Shown piece after piece: positions 39,122-52,802 of a stretch of DNA of 64,000 nucleotides (positions are counted from its first letter, which is position 1; each line of letters opens with the position of its first letter). The notes under the pieces were generated by a model. The model did not search any database, had not been told where the DNA came from, and saw nothing but the letters and a program-made list of their open reading frames with translations. Source of the DNA: Dicaeum eximium (taxonomy: Eukaryota > Chordata > Aves > Passeriformes > Dicaeidae); contig VWZP01006004.1 in NCBI GenBank assembly GCA_013396995.1, positions 955,304 through 1,019,303 of the forward strand, in the 5' to 3' direction. Position numbers and translations under genes: made by a program.

Positions 39122-41520
39122 AGCTTTGGGTCAGGCTCATTGCCTATTCAAAAAGACAGAATTTTTGTCATCTGATTTGTTTTGTCTTTTCTCCACCATC
39201 CATAAGAACACAACTTCTTTTGAATCAGTATTTATAATTTCTGTTTCTTTGGGCACCAACCAGTAATGTACCAGCCCTGAACACAGTCCTTGCACTGTGA
39301 CTGTTCCAGTCCTAATTCTTGGAGGAGTTTATACCTTCTGGTGCTTGCATCCTATTCCTAGGAGAGAGTTGCAGTGTGAAAAGGGGCTAAAGTTAATAAC
39401 AGAGATTAGTGAATTTAGAGGGCTCTATGAAGAATCAAACTCAGTTGGCTCAACAGAATGAATAGAGTTATCATCCACAGAATCAGAGATGTTAAGGCAG
39501 AGGTAAATTTTAAGGAAAATTTGTCTGAGGATCAAATAGGTGGAGGCGGATAAGTTTGATCAATGGCCAGCTAAGGCTGTTATCCTTGTTATGTGTTATT
39601 GGGGTCACCATGCCCTTTCTGGGAGACAAAACTGGAAAAAAAAATTGTCAGGCATCCTACAGTAGCTGTTGGACGTTCCTGAGCAAGCTCAGCTCCTGTT
39701 TCCCTGCAGCAGGGTGCCACAGCCTCTCGTGCTCTGTGGTTCCGTGGAGAGGGTGCAGGTGGTTGCTGTGTTTTGTAGGCACCAGCTGTGCCCAGTGTGT
39801 GCCTCTAACAGTGCTGTACAGCTGTGGCAGAGACCTGTGGCAGATGAATCTCATCTGCTCAGATCAGGAGCTGGCAGCAGGCCTGCCAGAAGGCCCAAGC
39901 TTGCTGCTCCTGATTTAGAGCTCACAGGACAGTCTGTTCAGAATCTCAGCTATATCCAAAATATTACTCTGTAATGTCTAAATGCCAAAGGAAAAAAAAG
40001 GATAAACTGCCAAGAGGCCTAGATTCTTTGAAGGAACAGGGCTGGCAGCATAGGTCTTCTACTGACAGAGTCCTGCAAGAATGAGGTGGTTGCACTCAAG
40101 GAGCTGAACCTACCAGCCTCTAAATGGGGCAGGACTTGTCAGCTCTATCAGCTGAGTTAATGCCCAGTGGTAGAGTAAGGAAGATCCACTGTTACTGTTG
40201 CCTTTCTGTCAGAGTCATAGAATAGACAAGTAAAAATGTCTTCATTCAGTATAAAAAGACTCTTCCATTAATTGAAATAATAGACTAGGACTGGGTTTGT
40301 CTGAAGGTAGAGAACAGAGATCTAGACCCAGTCCCCAGGCAGGGCTAGATGTGATTTACTCACTGTTTGTGTTCCAGTGCTGTCATTTGCTGCACTCCAG
40401 GCTGACTGGCTGGGATTAATTTATGATGCTTTCTAACTAGTGCTTCTCCTAAAGTAGACTACTGCTCAGTTGCCCACCAGCACTGCAGATCAGATTATCT
40501 ATCAGTTGCCACAAGAATCACTTCTTGTGTGTTTTGCCTGTCTTCACTCCTGATTCTCTAAAGCAAACTTTACTTTTAGCTGCTGCTTCATCTCTTGCAT
40601 CTTTTTTGCTCTGTCAGCCAAAGACTTCTATTCCAGCAGGTCCCAAACGTGTGCTTTCTTAATTCCCTGGTAAATTTTGAAATGATTCCCCAGCTGGTAC
40701 CAATCACTGGGCTGAATGCAGGTGTGCTGATTAGCTGCTGTGACAGCTCTGTCTAATTAGCTGAGTTGGTTTCTCCTTCTCGGAGTACCCAAAGGAGATG
40801 TTTGGTTCAAGGTTTTATTAAGGTGAGCTAGGAGTTAACAATTATGCAAAAGTCCAGAAGTTAAAGACTGATCAGCCTCTGACCTAGCTCCTTTTTTTTT
40901 ATTAATGGAGGCAGTAGAGGCCTCATGTTTCAGGAGTGACAGTACAATCACTAGAGTTGTCCACTTGTCCCTCCCTGTTTTCCTGTAGAATAAGATTCCT
41001 TTACCTGCTCACCTTTGCACAGCCCTCAGAAAATACATTTGGGCTCAACCAGTTCATGCTCAGACAAGAAAAGTGACAACAGGCATTTTACCTTGGCTGT
41101 CCATTTCTTTCTTGGATAGTTGAGCAACATCATATTTGGGAATAGTGCCTTCAGTTAAATATCTCCTTATTTGGGAATAGAAGCTCACTAAAGAACTGGT
41201 ATCTAATCCACAGAAATTTCCCAAAGAGATTTAAATATCTGGAATGTGAAAGTGGGACTATAAGTATTTCCCAGTGCCAATATTAGCCTTATTCCCACTT
41301 CCTGGCCAATAAGAGCTCCCAGCATTGGTGGTTACATCTGTTCTGCAGGATTTGTTATGTTCCTGAATCTGGGCCTAAACAGAGTTGGTGTTCTTCCATG
41401 CTTTTCAACAGGGCTGAAGAAATTTGGTAACATATGCTCTTTTCTTTTGGTGTCTGTACACCACTGGTATGAAAAGTCTATCTGGCATATGCAAAGGTAG
41501 AAGAATTCAGAGTGATTTTC

Positions 41521-41536
41521 TTTTTTTTTTTTTTTT
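41521..41536 (+). repeat. T16 homopolymer run
   Basis: Sixteen consecutive T bases preceded by GATTTTC and followed by GGTAGC. No retrocopy is seen next to it. Confidence 0.9.
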
Positions 41537-43304
41537 GGTAGCAAGGGGTTCAGAGGCTGGTGTTGCCCCAATGAATTCTGGAGTGTGCAGTTTCTCTCCC
41601 ACCCTCAGGTTCCCTCTTCTACTGTCCTGCATCAGGGACCAAGCAATCAAGCCAGTCTTGGAACACCAGTACCTTCTTTTGTGGCTACCTGTTTACAGGG
41701 TTTGGGATTGTTTGTTCCATTTGGATGCCTTACTGATGGATTTTCTGTGTGGTTTGAACTAGTTTAGGTTGTAACACATTTCTTCCCCAGACACCATTGC
41801 TTCTTCTCCTGCAGGTTAAAGCCCTTCCTCTGCCTCATTCTGTCAATGTCCCTTAATGGTCCTTAAGGGCCATTTAAGAGGTAGCTTTTCCTGAGCCATG
41901 TTTTCTTGTTTCATCCATTCTCTTCAGGGGCAGCTTCTCCCATCTATCTCATCTTTTACACCATTTTGAAATGTCCTGTATAAAAACTGTTAGCAGCTCA
42001 GGAACCCAATGTAGTTTTTTGACTGTTAATACCTTCAGGATTTTTCCCATTAAGTTTTAACATGAAGTAAGATGCTAAATAAAATCAAAGTAGTTTTATT
42101 TCATTCTCTTCAACAGTTCTGTTCTACTCTCATAAGTAAAGCATTCCCACAAAAAGACACTTATTTTAATATATTCTCGCACTGCCACCCAGGCTGAGTT
42201 CCTTGACTCTCAGCAACCTCAAACAGTGTTTGAGAAGAAGATAACTTCATGGGACCATTGCTGTGCTGTGTGGGGATGAATCAGCCTTCCATTTTCAATG
42301 TAGCTTTAGTTTTTTCTTGCAAACACACATTTCTCATAAAAAACTCTGTCTTACTTTCTGAGGTTTGTCATGGTCGTCCCTCAGAGCCACAGCTGTCTCC
42401 GTTGCTGTGAGAATACCTGTCACATTCAACCACTGTTTACAATCACCTGACATAACTGGTTCTGGGTGCAAGGGCTTTCCTTACAGAACCTCCTCTTTGC
42501 ACATTTTGTTTGCTCATTGTCTGTAATGAATGAAATCCAGTCTTAGCTGCACCCCATACCTGATTTTTCTTGCTGGTAGTTGAGATTATCCAGGTTATTC
42601 CTTTTTCTTCCCTCTTTTGAACCAGTAAATTTTGCTACACTGGAAATGTGCAGAATTTAATTTTTATTTTAATGAACTGCTGCTAGGAGAGTCCTTCCCT
42701 TTTTGAACCCAATCACTTTGTCAGCTTGATTAGTCAAATTGCTGGTGAATCTATTACTCTTCTCCATAATCATGAGTGTGGTTGCATTATTAAACATCTT
42801 TCTCTGTCCTACACACAAGCAGAGTTCAAAGGGGCGAAGGAGAGCACCACCCCACAATAATTAGTAGTACAGTGTCTGAGAGAGCTCTCTTCCAATGGAG
42901 GATGCTCCTCAATGGAAGTTTTGTATTATTTGAGAATGGCTGCTTCTCAGTGTTTGCCTTGCTGTAAAGGAGGATTTGCTTGGAACTAATTTCAGTGTGT
43001 TGGGGGCTGCTGCTGTTTTAGTGCTTAGACAGCTACAGATGCATCAGTGCTTTACCTGACTGCTCTGCTGAGTGCTGTCCTCTCTTTACAGCAAAGCCTG
43101 GGCCTCTCAGAACTGAAAAATCTACTCCTTCTGATGTTCTGCAAGGAAATTCCATTCAGGAAAAATGTTGCTTTGGCAGGTTGGCATTTTCTAAAGTGAA
43201 AACATGTCTGAGGCATTTCCAAGTGACCCCGCAAATGACAGAATTAAATTTAATTAAATTTCAGTTTTATCCTTGAGCTTTCAAACACTGTGTTTGTGTG
43301 TATG

Positions 43305-43375
43305 TGGCTTTGTTTTTTGTTTTATTGTGGTTTTGGTTTTTGTTCCTTTTGTTAGTTTTGGTTTTTTTTCCCCAA
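43305..43375 (+). repeat. T/G-rich low-complexity tract
   Basis: T-runs are broken by single or paired G bases (TTTTTTGTTTTATTGTGG, TTTTGGTTTTTGTTCC, TTTTGGTTTTTTTTCC). Confidence 0.75.
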
Positions 43376-45763
43376 CTACTTCTTCTAGGCAGAAGCACAA
43401 ACCTGTGAAGTAATGAAGATTGTTCAGGCAGTGTGACAGCACGAATGTCAAAAATACTCTTTGAGGCTTCTCCAGGACTCCTGAAGAACTTGGGAGTTGT
43501 CAGGGGAAATTTACACCAGGATGAACTTACTTAGCTGTCTGGACAAAGTTATTTGGCTGTCTAGACAAACAGAATTTCTGGTTTATGGGGAATTTTGGAT
43601 TTTTGAAACTAGTAAAACCTGGTAGTAAAAAAGACTGTGAAACCTGTCACTAAACAGATGATGTCATTCAGCCAGCTACTCAAAAGGTTGGACAAGTCCC
43701 TGGAGGATATTTTGATTTTATTCGGAAACTGTCATCTGATGGAGAACATCCTTAGGGAAAATTTATTTTCAATGAAAAAGATCTACTAGGACATGTTACA
43801 TTCTTATATGAGTGCCACAGGAGCAGGAGGTTACTGCTTTACTGTTGGCAGTGCAAGGCTCATCAGCAGGGTGGAGGTACCACAAGGTCTGATGTCGCTG
43901 TGTTCTCTAGAGGTTCTGGTTCAAGGATTCACATGATAAAGCACAAGTTTATTCCTTGGGTTCCACTTGTGATGATGCAGGCAGTCACCAGCTGCAGTGT
44001 GCGTGGATTTTGGCTACTGCTGAGAGTGCCACTGAGGCAGCATTGCAGGTATTGCCTGTCTCCTTGTTGTGCTGCTCTCCTGGGAAGCCCAAAGCAGGCA
44101 CAGGAACAATAACAAATCCTCGTGGGACACACACCAATAACCCCTCTCTCACACAGAAAGCTGCTCCCACTGCATTCCTGTTGCTGCAGCAATTAGAAAT
44201 AACAAATCTGACTTGTCAGGGGCTTGGCCAAACTGCCCCAGCTCTGCCTTCCCTGCTTTCTGTGGGATGGTCTGGCCCCAGCTCTTGAACAGTGGGGCAG
44301 GAATATTTCAGTTTTGCCCACGTGTCTGAGCAGTCCTTGGGCTGGCTGTGTGGGGAGGCATCAGTGAACCTTCTCTCTTGGGTGCCTGACACTTCTCTCA
44401 TTTGCTTGACATGCCTCTCTTGAAGCCAGCCTGAAAAGTGTTTGCACTTGAAGCAAGTGGAGCAAATTCTAATTTGTCTGGAATGGGTCCTCCTGTTAAA
44501 TGTTAAACTGACCTTTTCAAGAGAATTTACTTGATAGTTCTAAGTGAATCTCTGCTTTAAGCTAAACCTGTCACTACAACATGATTAAAATCACTTAAAT
44601 GTACATCAGTTGCACATATTATTAATGGAAATTGAAATCAGCCTAAATGGTAACCATAAATTTTAAAACAGGGGGAAGAGGATGGAGACAGAAAAACCCA
44701 TACAGGATGTGAAGGTTAAGGTGCCTTATTCACCCAAAAATTATATGAGCTGAATAGGGAACTTTATTCTGAAGCAGTGGTGAAAAATCACAGATGATTT
44801 TTTCATGTATTTACAGTCCTCCAATTCTCATCTATTGAAAAAGGAAATTCAGTGCATTTTTGGCAGGAATTTGACCCGTGAAGACGTAGAAGGATCAGTC
44901 ACAGTTGCCTGGTCTTGTTTCACCTGCTAAAGGACCTTTAAACAACAAATGATTAGATTTCTGGCGGTGTGATAGGTGGTGAAGGTGTGTGTGTAGATAG
45001 TGCTGAAAGGGGTTGGGGAATTCCTGTGATCCATGAATGTCTGCTCCTCACTTGAACTGCACATTTAAAATCTTGCACCTGTTCTTGCCTCCTTCCCTTC
45101 CCCACCAGAGTCACAGCTCCAGTGTTTGGCTACTGTAGCAGCTGTTACTGAAAGTGTCTGTTCTAATTGGGCACTAATAAATCAAAACTAAATTGAAGTC
45201 CTTCCACTTACAGTCATTTTTCAGTGACTTTCTGTCACACAGCAGGATAGGACTTGGCAACCATCTCCCAGAGAAATGTCCAGGGACTTATGAAGGTCTT
45301 TTTTGAGGGTATAATCTTTATGTAGCTGTGTGGCCTTTGTCATTCCAAGTGCAAATCGAACCTTTTGTAATTAATAATCTTTTTCTCCCAGCCTTGGCTT
45401 TCACACAGGTGAAATTAGCATGGCTTTCTCCAGCTGTTTTGGGACATTGGGGGTTCATAGGGCTTTTGTGGTCAAGTGGGAAATTTGGTTGGTAGAGATG
45501 AAACTTTAGGAGTATATGAGAAGACGCACCTTTATTAAGGGTGTTGGTGGTGGCTGAGGATGACAGGTCTGCTCTAAGGAGGTGGAAAGAATTTTCAGGT
45601 ACTTGGCTGAGTTCCTGTTGGTAGCGTTATTTTAATGACTAGATTGCATAATTAATGTCTTCATACACCCACATCTTTGGAAAGACCGTCCTTATCAATT
45701 TTAATTCCAAATACATTAAAAACAGATGGCTTTGGGGGAAAATAAGTCTTCTGGTCTTTTTTC

Positions 45764-45783
45764 TTTTTTTTTTTTTTTTTTTT
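45764..45783 (+). repeat. T20 homopolymer run
   Basis: Twenty consecutive T bases after CTTTTTTC, the longest homopolymer in the window. Its length is likely variable between individuals and prone to assembly error. Confidence 0.9.
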
Positions 45784-45995
45784 AAGATTGTTTAGGAATG
45801 TAGGTTATGAGTAGTGGATGAATATGGCCCATCAGTAAGGATTTTAGTGTCGGAGACTCTTTTAAAGATGTTTCAATCTGCAGTCCTTATGTTCTCACAA
45901 ACAGAAAATGTATTTAAAATAAGATGTTGCAATGCAGGGCAAAATAGTAACCTAATCTTGTGCAAGATGTTTCTTATATGGAATTTACAGCCAAG

Positions 45996-46031
45996 CTTTA
46001 ACTTACTTTTATCCTTTAACTTACTTTTATC
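45996..46031 (+). repeat. Perfect 18-bp tandem duplication
   Basis: CTTTAACTTACTTTTATC occurs twice without mismatch (45996-46013 and 46014-46031). Confidence 0.95.
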
Positions 46032-48305
46032 TTTTACCACTAACATAAAAGCAAATCCCATTTTATCTGTAGCTGGTGCTGACTAAAGATGACTTTCAAA
46101 ATCCGAGAACCCGAAGAGCTGAGCTCATTTCCAGATTATCAGCCTGCAATTCCTCTCTGCCCAGATGCCACTGTATCAGTTTGCTAATAGACTGTTTGAA
46201 CACCTCACCTTGACCACAGCTTGCTCTATTCCAAACACACAGCACAAGCTCCTGACCATTTTTTCTGCAGAGTGATAGGGAGGGTGCATTCTCTGCAGGC
46301 CTGCAAAACAGTATTAATCTTCTGCTGTGTACTTTCATTTCATTTCCTGTAAAAATCCATCTTCTGCTACTGGAGTTGACCTAAGGTTAGATGTCAGAGG
46401 AACAAATTGCTGTCACCTGCTCGATACCCCAAGAGTAGCTATAAATAGCAAGCTTTATAACCCCAGTGATCCTTGAGATACGTAGTGATAAATATGCTCC
46501 TATCAACCCAGAGGAAAAAGTAAAGCTGCATTGCTCTGGGTGTTGTCTGTTATTTGCAGCTGACACAAATGGTAGAGCTGTATCACTCAAATGGCTTTAA
46601 AAAGAAAAACAGTAACACTCATTGTATTTGTCTGCTTAAAAGCAATAATTAGTGATTCTTGGGTAGAGCAGTCCAGCAGTGCAGCTTTCACATCCAGCAG
46701 CAGCAAATTCTTACTTAGGTACTGCGGTGTGCTGAGTCCAGCTAACAGCTTGCTGTGTTCACTGCCTGGACTCAGAATGAATGGAAAACCTTCCCAGTAG
46801 AACAATTTTCTTCTGGGAAATGCAGCATTATTCAGATAAATCTTCTGCAATATTTTAAAAATGAAATCTTGACACAAAATATAGGAATAATCTGAAAGTG
46901 AAAGTGTGTTTCATTTTGATTTTTCTCCTTGTTTCATTGGAGCTTTTTTTCCTGTAAGGTGACAGCCAGACTGTATTATAAAATATTCAATTGAATGGAT
47001 AATGATAACACTGGTACAAGTGAAATGAAACACTCTGAATTACTATTTTTTTTTAATTTAATCTCTTTCCTTCCTGTATTCTTACTCCATTCAGTTTTTG
47101 GGAATAATGATATTTTAAAGCAAGGCCAAAAAAAAAAATTAGCATTGCCTAAGGGATAAGAATTGCATCTTCCAACTAACTTTAGTATGAATTAATGCAT
47201 GAAGCACATTTTTAGCTGGTTTTAAAATGCTACTGGTCCTTGGGAGTTACTCCATTATAACAACTAAGGGGCTCGGACAGTGATTTTGACAATAATGTCT
47301 TGGGCTGTCTGAATCTTTTAAGCTTTCTAGCTGTTGATTTGCACTGGCAGGATAGAATGAAGATTGCATATTGTGTTGCAAATGCTTGGACGGTGCTAGC
47401 CAGAAAATCTTTTCTCTGGCTTTTAGTACATACCCTGCAGAAGATCTGCATTTATAGCACAGTAAAACTGCTCCTTACTCTTAATTGGAGGTGGGCTAAA
47501 GTGGCTTTTTGGATGTGTAATGTGGATGTGGATGCTAAGGCAGCTCTGCTGAACAAGTGTATCAAACTTTCTAACTGAGCTCAGCCTGCTGTGAGGGTTT
47601 TTTTAGCGAAGCTGCAGTGACCTCAGTGTTATGCTGTGGTGGAAAGTGTAGGACATGTATGGTTGTCTCATCTCCCTGATTAATGGAAAAGCTTCCTGTT
47701 GCTCTGCCCTCAAGCTACAAAATCCATTAACCACCCCTTGGGGTGCCTGAAATTTATTCTGGCCATTACCATCAATTAGAAAGTTAATAGCGTGATGATT
47801 GCTGGGCTCCAGTCCTAGCTATTTGTGTGATTTACACCAGACTGGGGCGAAAATGGGAAGAATCAACACTCAAGGAACCACTTTATGAGCAAGAATTTGG
47901 CATCAAGGGTGTGCTGATGTCAGTATGCCCCTGTAAACATATGGCAAGAAGAATCGTAAGTCATTCTCAATCCTAATTTAAAAGGCAGCTTTTGATTTAA
48001 ACATATGGAAGAATGACTTTAATATCCATCACAACTAAGCTGAGATTTGTTTTGTTGATGACCATAAGTCTTGAGTGAGGCTGGGCCTGTGGGAATGGCT
48101 GCATTCTGAATTGCAGTGTTGCAGATTGTTCACCACCCTGATGAAGGAAGGGCAGCAATTTGCATCATACCCTGCTTGTTTGTTTTGACAAATGACTCAG
48201 GTGAACAAAGAGATCTTACAGGCTGGTGCTCTTCCACTTATATTCCACTGATCACCCAGAATTCCCTTAAGGTAGCAAGGAAACTTGTTATCTTAAGAGA
48301 ATAAA

Positions 48306-48345
48306 GTAAACTTTCAGTAAAAGGTAAACTTTCAGTAAACTTTCA
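48306..48345 (+). repeat. Short tandem repeat of an 11- to 18-bp unit
   Basis: GTAAACTTTCA starts at 48306, 48324 and 48335. The first two copies extend to an 18-bp unit GTAAACTTTCAGTAAAAG with minor change. Confidence 0.9.
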
Positions 48346-50597
48346 TTCCTTTCTTTGTGGTCTCTCACTGAAGATAATGTTGTAATGGCAAATGGGGAAG
48401 TATTGAAAACCACTACTGTGGACTTAGGGACAGAGAAAATGCTTGGATCATACACACCATCAGATGAGCAAACAGTAATAATCTGTCAGCTTTTGGTATG
48501 TATTTGGTATTATATTTTTGGTATATATTAATTAGCTGCCAAAAATTAGAGGAGTTACTGGTCCTTCCCACATGCATCCAGATGCTGTGGCACAAAATGA
48601 CTCGTGAAAAGAGCAGGAAAGATGGCACTGATGTTTCAGCCAGAGCACCACTTGAGCCAGCCTCTTGAGCCTTTCTTGGAGAGGGTCAAGTGGAGGTCCT
48701 GCTTTGATGGCTATTCCTTTGTTTCTCACTGCTGGCTTTCACCCAGCACTGGATTAGAACAGCTAAAGGGGCTGTGATTGCCAACCTCCCTGTGCTGCTC
48801 TTGATTTCTGCTGCTTCAGCCAGTGAGGGACTGGAGAGGAGTCTTTGAGGCCACAGGGAGGTGAGAAGCTGAAAGAGAATTTGAGGGGGAAAGTTCTGGA
48901 AAGTCACCCTCTCTGCTGCTCAGGCAATGGAGAGGGAACACCCAGTTCCTTCCCCTTACTCCGTGGCAAACACCAGCCTTGCAAAATAGGTGGTAACTCC
49001 ACAGTGATTTTTCCAGAGTCCTCTGCTCTTGACATCCTATCCCCTTTTCCAGAGCTAATCATGCAAGTGATCATATAGCACAGCAGAGAGGGGTTCCAGA
49101 ATGTAGCTGACCCCCAAAATGGGGTTGCCCATAGCAAATAGTGAATTTACAGTCCACTCCTGCAAAACAGTGCCTTGGAAACACTTCCAGAACAGAGTCC
49201 AGTCAAATCTGAGCGCATTATTTTTCACACAAAGCTCAGTAATTATACACTTGAATAAAAATCTTCATGTCTTGTATTCTGACAGCAAAGATGCTTCTGA
49301 TTTCCTGGAAGCAATTGCTTCCAAGCAAGGGTAAATTGATCATTGAAGCTATCCAGTTAGTTCCATGTTTATGATGATGCATCTACACAGTAAATAGTTT
49401 TGATTTGCATGAGAGTGTGATCAGGATCTGATCTCTGATCAGCAGGGCAGGCAGAGGAATGGGGAATCTGAATATGGATTTTATCAACTGCCAGAATCTT
49501 CTGTTCTTAGCCTGCTGACATGAGAAACCATTACACTGTGCAGTTAAAGGGGTTTACTGATCTAACAAGATGAGACGGACATCTAAAATTAGAGAAGCTG
49601 TAAAAGGGAGGAGGGGAAAAGTGCATCATTCTCATCTAATCCAAATTTGATCTTTTTCCAGGCTAAAATATTTGATGTTGCTCTTTTCTTTGGGTACCCA
49701 ACCTTTATGCAGCAATGTCTCTGAAGCCTGAAGATAAAAAGCCCTTCTCCACAATACAGCAGAATGTTACTTCTGCTGTAAAAGGCAGTGGCATCAGAAA
49801 CTGATGTTTAAAAAGTCATTTAATGACATCTCACAAGCATAGAATGTCTCTGTATTTTTTTCACATGAAAGTTTGTTCTGAATTATGCTGTTCCATGGCT
49901 AGTTTGGTGAGATAGGAGGATCTGAAGAGGAATTCTACAATGGAATATGTGTGTCACCAGAGCTAAAACAGATACATCTACATTGGTGTTTTAGCTTTAC
50001 CTCATTATATTTTTGATTCTGTACTATTGATTATCTGTGCCACAGACTTATTTCCTCTCTAGGTTTTATTTTGCAGTGAATTTACCAGGTGTCTCCAAGA
50101 AGAAGCTGAGTGAACAACCTGGATTAGTTTGTTCAAAGGGTTGTTCACCATGGCTTGTACAGGTGTGCTTGATCTCTGCAAAGAATGCTATGCTTTAGCA
50201 GAATAGATATCAGCCAGTCTTTAGCAGTTCAGAGAGACAAGGTTTGCATCACAGCAAGGGCAGTGCAGATCAATCCAGGTGGATCATTCTGATCTCAGGA
50301 CAAGTGTACTTAAGCCTATTCAGCACCATTGCCCAAGCTTTCAGGTGATAAAAAAAGCACTTACAAGACTTAGAGTCTCATGCTTGAGCAATTGCAGAAA
50401 CTTTGTCAGCTTTATGAAACTTGTGCCAGCCAGGTGATGTGGTTTAACCCCAGCTGGCAGTTGAGGCACCACCCACCTGCTCTCTCACTCACCCCCCACT
50501 CCAGTAGGATAGGGAGGAGAATCAGAAATAAAACCCCCAAACTCATCCCTTGAGACAAGAAAAGTTATTGAAACAAAATAAAATACAACAATTAAAG

Positions 50598-50627
50598 GGA
50601 GTGAGGGGAAGGGGAGAGAGAGAGAGG
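50598..50627 (+). repeat. Purine-rich GA tract inside the LTR
   Basis: A GGGAGTGAGGGGAAGGGGAG stretch passes into (GA)n. It lies within the LTR and replaces the usual A/T trinucleotide region of related copies. Confidence 0.75.
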
Positions 50628-50724
50628 TAAACCCCAAGAAAAACAAGTGATGCACAATACCACTGGTCACCACCTGCTAACAGACACCAAATCGTTCCCA
50701 AACTGTGACCAGGTAACTCCCCCA

Positions 50725-50736
50725 GTTTATATAAAC
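50725..50736 (-). promoter_or_regulatory. TATA-like box of the LTR promoter
   Basis: GTTTATATAAAC is a perfect 12-bp palindrome at the place where related avian LTRs carry their TATA box, downstream (minus strand) of the CTGACCCAAACTGGCC block. Transcription from it would run antisense to SORCS1. Its activity is inferred, not shown. Confidence 0.5.
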
Positions 50737-52129
50737 CTGGCATGATGGTTAAAATATCCCTTTGGCCAGTTTGGGTCAGCTGTCCTGGCTGTGCTTCCCC
50801 CCAGCTTTTTGTGCACTTTCTTACTGACACTAACCAGTCCTTGACTTAGCACAGGCCCCACTCAGCAACAACCAAAACATCTGTGCTTTACCACCATTAT
50901 TCTCATGCTGAATCCAAAACAGAGCTCTGGACCAGCTGCTAAGGAGAAATGAGCTCTGTCCCAACCAAAACCAGGATAATGGTTCTCATTTGTGTGCTGC
51001 CCTGATTAATAGGAGAATTCTTCTTTTCCCTGTCCTTGCATTTAGCAGTCATAAATCCTGCTGCTGTCTAATGCTGTGCATTATGGTATGAGTGGATTTG
51101 CTCTTCTGTCTTGTCCAACTGGGAGCTCTTACATGTCCATCATAATTGACCATTTCCTTCGCCTTTCATCTGACACAGATAAGAGTAAGAAATCACCTCA
51201 CCCTGATTGCACAATTTCCTTTCATCCCATACAACCTGTCTTGTCTCCTGTTGGAATATTCCCACCATCATCATCAACCCATGACTTTTGAAGCAGTTGA
51301 CCAAATTCTTGTTGACCTTGACAGAAACAAATATTCTCTGCTCCCATGAGTTGGTAACCTGAGTTACTAACTCTGCACTGAAACAGCATGGGAGGCAAAT
51401 TAGGCAAATTTATTTTTCTTGAACCATTACTTGAAATAGAGACAAGCAGCTCATCTGTGTCACCTACAAATGACGCCTCATTGCCCTCTCCCCTGTTTCC
51501 TTTCTTTCTGAATTGGGTAGTATTTTGAAAAATTTTCCAATGCAATATTTAGAATGGGGATTGCATGATAAAACATGAGCTGCTTTTCCTGATTGTCACA
51601 TCTTTAAATTATTTATAGCAATAATCAGCTGAACTATATTAAGCCAAAAATTAGAAGAAATTTGAGTGTGTAGGTTTCTGTTCATTTGGATTACTCCAAA
51701 TAAAAGTTGATTGAAAATGAAAAGAAGAAAATTGAATTACTTTAACTGATTATGCAGAGAAATGTCAATTTAATAGTTTTGTTTCTTTGTACTGTTTTTA
51801 CTCCCTCTCCAAGCCTTTTTGGTGGCTTCTGCAGGTGGGAACCTTTATTTTATTATGAGAAAATTCTCCCCATGAGGGGAAAAAATACACATTTTATTAT
51901 ATTCATAGAAATTTATGATTTAGTTTCTATTCAATCACAACTCAGATTGGAAGAAAATATTTTCAAAATGAAGATTTAAATCTGTTCTAAAATGCCTATT
52001 TAAACTGTATTTAATTTTGTACTGCATCGTTTTGCCATTAGCAAGACTTCTTACAATCCTTATTTACACTCTCAAATTCCAGAAAATTTTAAACTGTCTG
52101 GATGGAATGGGAAGATGGTGGAGCCTGAG

Positions 52130-52265
52130 GGGACTTGAATTTGGCTCTGTCACAGACTTCCTTCAAATGTAGGATTAGTTATCTAGTCTTTTCCTCTGTT
52201 TCCCCACCTAGACAGTGGGAACAGTACTATTTGCCAGCCTGCTGAAGGTGTAATGAAAAAAAAAA
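52130..52265 (+). repeat. MIR-like tRNA-SINE fragment
   Basis: GGCTCTGTCACAGACTTCC, then CTTTTCCTCTGTTTCCCCAC, then AGACAGTGGGAACAGTACTA, then GAAGGTGTAATGA follow the MIR order from the CTCTGCCAC word through CTCAGTTTCCTCATCTG, AATGGGGATAATAATA and GTGAGGATTAAATGA. Confidence 0.65.
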
Positions 52266-52789
52266 ACAAGCAGAAATGTGTTCACTTAGGGAGTGAGGCA
52301 TGTGGGTCCCTTGAGTTTTGAAATATCTTATTTTTCTTTATGCTGGAGATGTCAAAAAATTGAAATTCAACCTGCCTGGATAAATTTGAAGTGTTTTAAT
52401 GTTGAGACATGTGCAGTGCTGTTACAGATACTTAAAGAAATGCTGACCAATTGTCTGGCTTGGCACTGGTGTCGGACCATTGCCCTCTTGAACCAAAGTC
52501 TTACAATACTCTTATGAAGCTCTTTTCCATGTGGAAATTCTGTCCGAGGACACAGGACTTCCTGTGTTTACATCCTGCAGTTGCTCTTCCAGGTGGAATT
52601 GTAAAACTCCATTCAAAATGTGTCAGTCTCCGTGAGCTAAGCAAACAGATCCCATCAGGAATGTAAGAAGCCTTGGGGAATTATTTATACAATGAATTAA
52701 AATGACAGACAGTGGTGAGACGTGTCCCAGTGAAGCAAGGTACTTTGCAAAGCACAAGTAACTTTCTATGAAAATAAAAAATGAAATTT

Positions 52790-52802
52790 AAAAAAAAAAA
52801 AA
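52790..52802 (+). repeat. A13 homopolymer run
   Basis: Thirteen consecutive A bases after GAAATTT. No retrocopied gene is recognisable upstream. Confidence 0.85.

Larger units (their letters stand above)
50435..50978 (-). mobile_element. Solo LTR of an avian endogenous retrovirus, antisense to SORCS1
   Basis: On the minus strand this 544-bp element reads from a TATCCTGGTTTTGGTTGGGA end, through a CAGGACAGCTGACCCAAACT block and a TATA-like box, a CACTTGTTTTT block, to a terminal GCTGGGGTTAAACCACATCA. These blocks and their order match a very common bird LTR type (TGTCCTGGTTT to GGTTAAACCACGACA) that I know from avian genomes. I cannot fix the RepBase name or the ERV class. No internal retroviral sequence (primer site, gag, pol or env) lies beside it, so it is a solo LTR left by LTR-LTR recombination. 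The flanks (CCAGG and ATGGT) are not a clear target-site duplication, which suggests age. Confidence 0.9.

Noticed and set aside
40205..40235. CATAGAATAG word as a CR1 3'-terminal ATTCTATG repeat
   Set aside because: A single partial unit with no adjoining CR1 tail.
47785..47850. Possible MIR 5' half (GGCTCCAGTCCTAGCT, TTTGTGTGATTTACAC)
   Set aside because: Only one degenerate word pair and no core or 3' part follows.
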